The notes under the pieces were generated by a model. It made no database searches. It was not told the origin of the DNA and was given only the letters and a program-made list of their open reading frames with translations. Positions 57,952-64,000 of a stretch of 64,000 nucleotides of DNA are shown here, in pieces (within the stretch, counting starts at the first letter, position 1; each line of letters starts with the position of its first letter). The stretch is from Leeia aquatica. GTDB lineage: Bacteria > Pseudomonadota > Gammaproteobacteria > Burkholderiales > Leeiaceae. The stretch covers positions 124,001-188,000 of the forward strand of contig NZ_JABAIM010000003.1 of the NCBI RefSeq assembly GCF_012641365.1, written 5' to 3'. The position numbers and the translations under genes were made by a program.

Positions 57952-58829
57952 TGCGTGCCCGTCTTACCCTGCGCCCGCTGCTGCTGACCGCCTTGTGTGC
58001 TGCGCTGCTGGCTGGCTGTGCCAACAATAAAGAGGTACAGAAACTATTCAACAACTTGCCGGACAGCAACGCCAAGCAGATGCTGCAAGGTGCAGCCGAG
58101 GCCACCTCGGATGTCAGCCCGGAAGAAGAGCGCGCCATGGGCAAGGACATGTCCGCGCTGCTGCTGGGCGCAAGGCCTTTGTTGCGCCATCCGGCGGCAG
58201 AACAATACGTCAACCGGCTGGGCCTGTGGATTGCATTGCAGAGCGAACGCCCCGATCTAGCGTGGCGCTTTGGTATTCTTGACGACAAGGGTGTGAATGC
58301 CTACGCGGCACCTGGTGGTTATGTGTTCGTCACCAAGGGCTTGTTGCTGTCGGTGAAATCCGAATCCGAGCTGGCCGGGATCCTGGGCCACGAAATCGCC
58401 CACGTCATCAAGCGTCACCATGTGCAAGTGGCCAAGAAGAAGGGCATGGGCAAACTGGTGAGCGGGGCCATCGGTCAGTATGCGCAGAAGCAAGGTACGC
58501 CGGAGTTGGCGGCCATGAACAATCTGTTCAAGAATGTCTATACCTCCGGTCTGGACCAGGCCGATGAGTATGAGGCCGATGAATTGGGGGTGGTACTGGC
58601 CACCCGTGCCGGCTACTCGCCGTATGGCCTGCCTTCGGTGCTGCAGATGTTTGCAGCCGCCAATGCCAAAGACCCGGGGTTTGAGCTGCTGTTCTCGACC
58701 CACCCGATGCCGAATGACCGCCTGAACCGGCTGGACAAGCTGATGGGTGACAAGCTGGATGGTTTTGAGAAAACCGCATCGCAAGACTCCAGCCGCCTGC
58801 GCAACATCCAGCGCCTGCTGGCCAGGTAA
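57951..58829 (+). CDS. M48-family metalloprotease, lipoprotein
   Basis: 292 aa. Lipobox LLAGC (Cys23) anchors it; zinc site HEIAH (His147, Glu148, His151) with the third-ligand Glu in ADEYEADELG. Domain similar to LoiP/BepA-type periplasmic proteases that check outer-membrane proteins. Coupled to the SH3 and cyclase genes, suggesting a cAMP sensor plus envelope quality-control unit; this link is inference. Confidence 0.92.
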   Translation: MRARLTLRPLLLTALCAALLAGCANNKEVQKLFNNLPDSNAKQMLQGAAEATSDVSPEEERAMGKDMSALLLGARPLLRHPAAEQYVNRLGLWIALQSERPDLAWRFGILDDKGVNAYAAPGGYVFVTKGLLLSVKSESELAGILGHEIAHVIKRHHVQVAKKKGMGKLVSGAIGQYAQKQGTPELAAMNNLFKNVYTSGLDQADEYEADELGVVLATRAGYSPYGLPSVLQMFAAANAKDPGFELLFSTHPMPNDRLNRLDKLMGDKLDGFEKTASQDSSRLRNIQRLLAR

Positions 58830-58838
58830 GTCTGGCTG

Positions 58839-58873
58839 ACCTTACCCCGCTTGCCGCGCAGGCGGGGTAAGGT
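58839..58873. terminator. Hairpin spanning the stop of the twin STAS-like gene
   Basis: ACCTTACCCCGC and GCGGGGTAAGGT form a 12-bp stem with an 11-base loop. It contains the minus-strand stop codon at 58842 and could stop both converging transcripts, though no long T-run follows. Confidence 0.5.
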
Positions 58874-59222
58874 AACGCTGCAGCCAGGCCACCGCGTCAG
58901 GCTCATTGCTGAAGGCAAAGCAGGGAATCTGTGGCCGGTTGTAAAGCAGTGACAGACGGAACAGATGATGCAGATACCAGCCTTCCAGCACATAGGCCAG
59001 TGCGCTGGTCACACCGCATAGCGCCGGGCCGGACAGGTAGCGTTTGACCTCGGGCGGCACAGACGGCCGCCCGCTACCGAAGACGATGACCGGGCACGGA
59101 CAATCCGCCAGCTCCTGCTGCCGGGTCACCGCCCACTGGATGTCTTCCAGTGTGATCAGCGGATCATTGCCATGATCCACCCTGACGATGCCATCCGCAC
59201 CCAGCCAGACTCGTGGCCGCAT
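58842..59222 (-). CDS. Small STAS-like protein, paralogue B
   Basis: 126 aa, no signal peptide. VWLGADGIVRVDHGNDPLITLEDIQWAV, PVIVFGSGRPSVPPEVKRYLS and the end FSNEPDAVAWLQRYL follow the pattern of DUF7793-type STAS/SpoIIAA-like proteins. It aligns along its whole length with the next gene upstream, so the two are a tandem duplication that has diverged. Unlike paralogue A it has extra Cys residues (ADCPCP, GPALCG). Role unknown. Confidence 0.75.
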   Translation of the reverse strand: MRPRVWLGADGIVRVDHGNDPLITLEDIQWAVTRQQELADCPCPVIVFGSGRPSVPPEVKRYLSGPALCGVTSALAYVLEGWYLHHLFRLSLLYNRPQIPCFAFSNEPDAVAWLQRYLTPPARQAG

Positions 59223-59249
59223 GCTTGCCTCCCATGTCCGGAGCCCCTT

Positions 59250-59633
59250 TCAGGCGGCTTCGTTTCCGGTTTTCGGTACGTATCGCTTGAGCCAGGCCAC
59301 CGCCTCAGCCTCGCTGGATACGACAAAGGCAGGATAGGGCGGCGTATCAAACAGCAGGTACAGCTTGACCATATTGCGGATCCAGTAGGAATCGGCCACA
59401 TAGGCTATGGCGGTGGTCATGCGGGCGACCATGGCCTGCTGGGTAAACGCCTTGGCTTCCTTGCTGACCTTGGGTCGCCCCCTGCCCAACACCATGACCG
59501 GATGTGGCTGCGGGCACAGGCGAGCCCGCGCTTCAAACACCCGCTGGATCAGGTCAAGGGACAATTCCGGGTCCACCCCATGGTCGATGCGGACAATACC
59601 ATCTTCTCCCAGCCATACCCGAGATTCTGTCAT
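59250..59633 (-). CDS. Small STAS-like protein, paralogue A
   Basis: 127 aa. VWLGEDGIVRIDHGVDPELSLDLIQRVF, PVMVLGRGRPKVSKEAKAF, ARMTTAIAYVADSYW and VSSEAEAVAWLKRYVP give a beta-alpha STAS-like pattern (DUF7793 type). A Ser/Lys-containing VSKEAK sits where SpoIIAA-type proteins carry the phosphorylated Ser, but equivalence is uncertain. It starts 33 bases after the receiver-TPR stop, so the two probably share a transcript. Confidence 0.75.
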   Translation of the reverse strand: MTESRVWLGEDGIVRIDHGVDPELSLDLIQRVFEARARLCPQPHPVMVLGRGRPKVSKEAKAFTQQAMVARMTTAIAYVADSYWIRNMVKLYLLFDTPPYPAFVVSSEAEAVAWLKRYVPKTGNEAA

Positions 59634-59666
59634 CGGCTACCCTGTCATGATGCGGCTTCGCCCGCA

Positions 59667-61316
59667 TCACGCTCCCTTGATTCCAAACTGCTGGCGTACC
59701 ATACGATACGCCTGCATCATTTTTTGATATTTGCCATTGGTCGGGTCTTGCGCCCCTACCCGCGCCAACAGGTCTTGTGCCAGCTGCATATACGCATCGT
59801 GCCAGCCGTGCTGCCCCACATAGGCCAATACGGCGCTGATGGCATTCAAGGCCACCGGCATGCTGCCTGGCCGCTCTGCCAGTGCCGACAGAAAGTGGTG
59901 TACCGCCCCTTCCAGATCCCCCGCCTGCGCCATACGCACGGCGGCATTATTCAATTCCACCACATCATTGGCGTGATCCTCGATCAAGGCTTTGCCTTCA
60001 GATTCACGCCCAACGGCTACGAACATCTGCTCCACTTTTCGCAATACTGCCACATCATCGTGCTGATTGCGCAGCAAACTGGATACAACCTCCTTTCCAG
60101 CCTGCTCATCACCCGCCCGGTAGCAGGCTTCCGCCAGTGCCACGCTGTAGGTGCCTGGCAGGTTATCCTTCAACTCAGCAAACTGCTCCCGTGCGGCCTG
60201 CAAACTCTTTCCCGCCCGCACCGCATCACCCCGTGCGCTTGCAATACCGTACTCCATGACATGGGCCAGCAGGTCTGACTGCGGTGTGTGGAATGCCCGT
60301 CGCACCTGCGCCAGCGTCTGCTCTGCCGACTGGGTCTCGCCACTGGCCAGCAAGCTCTGGCTCAACTGGGCATAATCACCAGCGTCGTGCTGGAAGGAGT
60401 AGCGGGCATACTCGATCGTGTTGCGAAACGCATCCACCGCCACCGGCCAGTCGGCATTGCGCTGTGCCAGCTCTCCCAGTTGCCGCTGTCGCTGGATGAT
60501 CGCCGGTGAGCGCGCCGCCGCACGCGACAGCACTTCCTGCGCGGACAGCAAATCTTCCTGTGCCTCCAGGCACCCGGCCAGACCGTCGTAGGCTTCCATT
60601 GCATAGGGATTTTCCGCCAGCACACTCTCAAACACGCGGCGGGCATTGGGATAATCCTTCAGGCGGAACAACGACTTGCCCAGGCCCATGCGCGCCCACG
60701 GTGCTGGCCGGATGCGCAGCACCTGCTCATAGGTTTGCCGCGCTTCAAGAAAGGCCCCGGTCAACAAGGACAGACGTGCCTTGAGCCGCATGAAGTCGAT
60801 CACGTAAGGATCCCGTTCTTCAATGCGGGCATTGCACTCCGCCAATGCACGCAGGTAGTCATGTTGCAGGATGGCCTGGTCCACCACCTTGAACGCCTGC
60901 TTCTTGGCCACGGCTTTCACCAGCCGCTGGCGCAAGGTCTCCCCCGAAAAGGGTTTCAACAGATAGTCGTCCGGTGCGAGCTCCGCCGCAGACAGCACCG
61001 TCTGGGCGTTGGCTTCAGCCGTCACAATCATGAACACGGCAGATTGCTTCAGCAGATTGCGGGTTTTCAGCTCTTCCAGCAGGCGCAGGCCATCAAACGG
61101 ATGACTGAGTGAGAGGTCGCTCAGTACCACGTCAATATCGCCTCGTTGCACCCGCGACAAGGCCTCATGGATCCGCGAAGCAAAATCCACCCGATTGGCA
61201 CCAAATGACGACAGGGTCATCGACAGCGCCGTACGCATCTCCGCCACACTGTCGACCACCAGAAAGCCGGCACGGGAAAAATCCGGGTCAAGCTCCACCT
61301 GCAACTGTCCTTTCAC
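59667..61316 (-). CDS. Response regulator with C-terminal TPR repeats
   Basis: 549 aa. Receiver domain (about 15-135) with Asp67 (VVLSDLSL) as phosphoacceptor, Thr99 and Lys121 (YLLKPF). The acidic pair is Asp22-Ser23 instead of Asp-Asp, so Mg2+ binding and phosphorylation may be altered. About residues 140-540 are tetratricopeptide-like helical repeats (ARMGLGKSLFRLKDYPNARRVFESVLAENPYAMEAYDGLAGCLEAQ), suited to protein contacts; there is no DNA-binding or enzyme output. Similar layouts occur in VieB-like proteins. No histidine kinase is adjacent. GTG start; GTG 61298 after AAAGGA is an alternative start. Confidence 0.88.
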   Translation of the reverse strand: MKGQLQVELDPDFSRAGFLVVDSVAEMRTALSMTLSSFGANRVDFASRIHEALSRVQRGDIDVVLSDLSLSHPFDGLRLLEELKTRNLLKQSAVFMIVTAEANAQTVLSAAELAPDDYLLKPFSGETLRQRLVKAVAKKQAFKVVDQAILQHDYLRALAECNARIEERDPYVIDFMRLKARLSLLTGAFLEARQTYEQVLRIRPAPWARMGLGKSLFRLKDYPNARRVFESVLAENPYAMEAYDGLAGCLEAQEDLLSAQEVLSRAAARSPAIIQRQRQLGELAQRNADWPVAVDAFRNTIEYARYSFQHDAGDYAQLSQSLLASGETQSAEQTLAQVRRAFHTPQSDLLAHVMEYGIASARGDAVRAGKSLQAAREQFAELKDNLPGTYSVALAEACYRAGDEQAGKEVVSSLLRNQHDDVAVLRKVEQMFVAVGRESEGKALIEDHANDVVELNNAAVRMAQAGDLEGAVHHFLSALAERPGSMPVALNAISAVLAYVGQHGWHDAYMQLAQDLLARVGAQDPTNGKYQKMMQAYRMVRQQFGIKGA

Positions 61317-61484
61317 CGGTTTGACATGGTGTCAGTATAGAGTAAGGTGCGTTGCTTGACTGCCTGCGCCGGTTCACGAGGCAGATGGATTGACCGCTGG
61401 GTCAGCCCTGTGGTTAGATTGGAAACGTTTTTCCCGAAATGCAGCCTTCGCTGTGTTTCGTCGTTCTTTGCCAAGGAGTTCAGT

Positions 61485-63350
61485 GTGTTTCGTCTGTTCG
61501 AGCGTCTGGTTAACCCGTATCCCGACACCCCACCGGTTCGCCCCCCCAAAACCTTGTTGCCTTTCTTATGGGCTGGGACGCAAGGCGTACGCAAGTGGAT
61601 GCTGTTGATCGTTATTCTGACAGCGGCCATTGGTGCCTTTGAGGCCTTGCTGTTTGCCATGCTGGGCGAAGTGGTCGATTGGCTGAGTAACGTCACCCCG
61701 TCCCAGTTGTGGACCCAACATGCTGATACCTTGCTGCTGCTTGGCGGCTTGCTGCTCGCCAGCCCGTTACTGATTGCCCTGCATGCCCTGCTGAAGTACC
61801 AGGGGCTCCAAGGTAATCTGCCCATGCGACTACGCTGGAACTTTCACCGTCTGATGCTCGATCAGAGCATGCGCTTTTACCAGGATGAATTCGCCGGCCG
61901 CATTGCCACCAAGGTGATGCAGACTGCTCTGGCCGTGCGGGATGCCTGGATGGCGGTCATCGACATCATGGTGTTTGTGATGATCTACTTTGTCACCATG
62001 GTGGCGATTGTCGGTCAGCTGGACCGCTGGCTGCTGCTGCCTTTCCTTGGCTGGCTGGTGCTCTACATTGCCACCCTGTGCTTCTTCGTGCCACGCATGG
62101 GCAAGGTTGGCCAGCGGCAGGCTGACGCACGCTCACTGATGACCGGCCGCATTACCGATGCTTACGCCAACATCACCACCGTCAAGCTGTTCTCGCATGC
62201 CCAGCGTGAAGCGCACTATGCGCGCTCTGCCATGCAGGAATTCATGGCCTCGGTACATGCCCAGATGCGGCTCGCCTCCGGGTTTGACATCATCAACCAT
62301 ATCCTGAGCATTGCGCTGATTGGCAGCACCGCCGGTGCCACCCTGTATCTGTGGACGCAAGGCCAGGTCGGGGTCGGTGCGGTGGCGGCGGCCACCGCCA
62401 TGGCCTTGCGCCTGAATGGCATTTCACACTGGATCATGTGGGAAATGGCGGGCCTGTTCGAGCATATCGGCACGGTACAGGATGGCATGGCCACGCTGAG
62501 CCGGGGCAATAGTGTGGTGGACCGCCCAGACGCCAAACCTTTGCTGGTGACCCAGGGGGACATCCACTTCGAGCACGTCACCTTCAACTACGGCGGCAAG
62601 CGCCCGGTGATTGAGGCCTTGCAACTGAATATCCGCCCAGGCGAGAAGGTGGGGCTGGTTGGCCGATCCGGTGCGGGCAAGTCCACCATCGTCAACCTGC
62701 TGCTGCGCTTTTACGATATTGAGCAAGGTCGCATCCTGATCGACGGGCAGGATATTTCAGGCGTAACACAAGATAGCCTGCGGGCGCAAATCGGCATGGT
62801 GACGCAAGACACCTCGCTGCTGCACCGCTCGGTGAATGACAATATCCGCTATGGCCGGCCGGACGCCAGTGATGAACAGGTCGTCCACGCCGCACAGCGT
62901 GCCGAAGCCCATGACTTTGTGCTGGAGCTTTCGGACCCGCAGGGTCGTAAAGGCTATGACGCCCACGTTGGTGAGCGTGGCGTGAAGCTGTCTGGCGGGC
63001 AACGTCAACGCATTGCCATTGCACGGGTGATGCTGAAAGATGCCCCCATCCTGCTGCTGGATGAGGCTACCAGTGCCCTGGACTCGGAAGTGGAAACCGC
63101 CATCCAGGCCAGCCTCTACAGACTGATGGAAGGCAAGACGGTGATTGCCATCGCCCACCGGCTCTCCACCATTGCGGCCATGGACCGGCTGATCGTGCTG
63201 GACAAGGGCCAGGTGGTGGAAGAGGGGAACCACCAGCAACTGCTGGAACTGGGTGGCATCTATGCCCGGTTGTGGGCGCACCAGAGCGGTGGTTTCCTCG
63301 GCGAGGAAGCCGACGAAGAAGCCGTAGAAGAGGCCCCCCTTCCAGCCTGA
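61485..63350 (+). CDS. ABC exporter half-transporter (TMD-NBD fusion)
   Basis: 621 aa. Six-TM exporter domain (about 35-330) fused to an ATPase: Walker A GRSGAGKSTIVNL, signature [15 protein letters not shown], Walker B ILLLDEATSALD, H-loop IAHRLST. Works as a homodimer or heterodimer, lipid/drug-exporter (MsbA/MDR) type. The start is GTG 61485 with AAGGAG six bases upstream; the ORF also runs open to 61347 without support. C-terminal tail is acidic (EEADEEAVEEAPL). Confidence 0.9.
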   Translation: MFRLFERLVNPYPDTPPVRPPKTLLPFLWAGTQGVRKWMLLIVILTAAIGAFEALLFAMLGEVVDWLSNVTPSQLWTQHADTLLLLGGLLLASPLLIALHALLKYQGLQGNLPMRLRWNFHRLMLDQSMRFYQDEFAGRIATKVMQTALAVRDAWMAVIDIMVFVMIYFVTMVAIVGQLDRWLLLPFLGWLVLYIATLCFFVPRMGKVGQRQADARSLMTGRITDAYANITTVKLFSHAQREAHYARSAMQEFMASVHAQMRLASGFDIINHILSIALIGSTAGATLYLWTQGQVGVGAVAAATAMALRLNGISHWIMWEMAGLFEHIGTVQDGMATLSRGNSVVDRPDAKPLLVTQGDIHFEHVTFNYGGKRPVIEALQLNIRPGEKVGLVGRSGAGKSTIVNLLLRFYDIEQGRILIDGQDISGVTQDSLRAQIGMVTQDTSLLHRSVNDNIRYGRPDASDEQVVHAAQRAEAHDFVLELSDPQGRKGYDAHVGERGVKLSGGQRQRIAIARVMLKDAPILLLDEATSALDSEVETAIQASLYRLMEGKTVIAIAHRLSTIAAMDRLIVLDKGQVVEEGNHQQLLELGGIYARLWAHQSGGFLGEEADEEAVEEAPLPA

Positions 63351-63353
63351 CGC

Positions 63354-64000
63354 TTATTGGATGGGCAAGAAAATGTCCGTCACCGCTTCATGTGCTGGTA
63401 CATCCGGAAACAGGCGGACGCGCTGCAAGAAGAGCGGCGCGTCCCGCAACTGCGCTCCGCTGCCGGGGAGCCAGTGTCGGTACAGATGCAGGATGGCCCC
63501 CTCCAGCTGCTCATCCGGGCCAATATGGCGCAACACGGCACAGCGCCCGCCCGGCAATGTGCCCGCCACCACCCCTTGCGGATTCGCAGCCACTTCACCC
63601 TCCCAGGCCACGCACAGGTCGAAGCAGAAATCCGCCGGGGCGACATCGTCCGGATGGTGGTAACACACATTGTAGGTGGCATAACGGCTGGGCGGCAGGT
63701 GATGCGCCTTGCGCCAGGCAATGAAGCGTTGCAGGCTTTCCCCCAGCAAGGCGCTCGGTCCGCGATGCGGTAGCATAGCGACCCGTGTCAGGGGAAAATC
63801 ACGAATCAGGATGTCGGCATCCGGTTCAAACATGATGGCACTCCGTGCAGTATGCAAAGGCTGAAAAACACCCTGCCAGCGTTGCCACTGCGGTTGACGC
63901 CGAAACTGGCTCGGGCTGATACCAAAGCCTTGGCGAAACGCGCGTGACAAGGAAGCAGAGCTGTCATAGCCCAGATCGAGTGCAATGCGTGTGATGCTAT
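63354..64000 (-). CDS. AraC-family regulator with GyrI-like domain (partial, runs off the window)
   Basis: The frame continues past base 64000: upstream of the internal TTG at 63950 it reads ITRIALDLGYDSSASLSRAF, the second AraC HTH helix, so the gene starts outside the window. The rest is the GyrI-like effector domain (about LIRDFPLTRVAMLPHRGP... CFDLCVAWEGEV, GGRCAVLRHIGPDEQL). Same architecture as the first gene of the window. Its stop lies just three bases from the converging ABC exporter stop. Confidence 0.85.
   Translation of the reverse strand, partial: SITRIALDLGYDSSASLSRAFRQGFGISPSQFRRQPQWQRWQGVFQPLHTARSAIMFEPDADILIRDFPLTRVAMLPHRGPSALLGESLQRFIAWRKAHHLPPSRYATYNVCYHHPDDVAPADFCFDLCVAWEGEVAANPQGVVAGTLPGGRCAVLRHIGPDEQLEGAILHLYRHWLPGSGAQLRDAPLFLQRVRLFPDVPAHEAVTDIFLPIQ

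Overview
The window looks like a stretch of core chromosome from a GC-rich betaproteobacterium, most likely of the order Neisseriales (Chromobacterium-like). Reasons: groESL has a sigma-32-type promoter together with a CIRCE (HrcA) site; gene sets such as leuS-lptE-holA, ftsY-ftsE-ftsX beside rsmD and rpoH, etfBA, sbp-cysTWA-cysB and zur-znuCBA occur together; and the proteins read as betaproteobacterial. The taxonomic call is an inference from gene content and style, not a database result. I see no rRNA, tRNA, CRISPR array, prophage or intact insertion sequence. The only mobile-looking item is a ~143-bp element with imperfect terminal inverted repeats (17029-17171).

Layout. 1-6.4 kb: an AraC/GyrI-type regulator, a secreted alpha/beta hydrolase, then a fatty-acid/branched-acyl catabolism group (acyl-CoA dehydrogenase, etfBA, MaoC-type hydratase) that shares palindromic operator-like sites. 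6.4-10.1 kb: RNase PH with a Ser/Thr kinase and PP2C phosphatase, divergent from yicC. 10.1-14.7 kb: ftsY-ftsE-ftsX divergent from rsmD, a YfhL-type ferredoxin and rpoH, whose promoter carries a CIRCE-like operator. 14.8-25.2 kb: uvrD, a FecR-domain secreted protein, leuS-lptE-holA, an alginate-lyase-like protein, yaaA and an orphan amino-acid binding protein. 25.2-36.8 kb: a PilZ-like protein, ppk1, yggX, argA, rsmE, an inositol-monophosphatase-family enzyme, a diguanylate cyclase, dsbA, a SPOR-domain protein and bioA. 37-43.8 kb: groES-groEL and a macA-macB-outer-membrane-factor export operon. 43.8-46.6 kb: an AraC regulator, a small monooxygenase, a YbaK/PrdX-like deacylase and a MerR regulator coupled to a carboxymuconolactone-decarboxylase-like gene. 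46.5-52.1 kb: the sulfate uptake operon sbp-(broken hydrolase)-cysT-cysW-cysA-cysB. 52.2-55.4 kb: the zinc operon zur-(small His-rich membrane protein)-znuC-znuB-znuA. 55.6-58.8 kb: CHASE2 adenylate cyclase, SH3 protein and M48 lipoprotein protease. 58.8-61.3 kb: a receiver-TPR protein followed by two paralogous small STAS-like proteins. 61.5-64 kb: an ABC exporter half-transporter and a partial AraC/GyrI regulator.

How they connect. The heat-shock wiring stands out: CIRCE-like sites precede both rpoH and groESL, and groESL also has a sigma-32-like promoter, so HrcA could gate the sigma factor and its chief client operon together. Acyl-CoA oxidation genes share a CAARCGYTTG palindrome, and a second, different palindrome sits in the same control region. 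Metal and sulfur uptake are each translationally coupled operons that carry their own regulator gene (zur first, cysB last). The least familiar items are the receiver-TPR/twin STAS-like cluster, the His-rich micro-protein in the zinc operon, the sulfate-binding-protein leader hairpin that covers its own ribosome binding site, and the amber codon interrupting a hydrolase gene in the sulfate operon.
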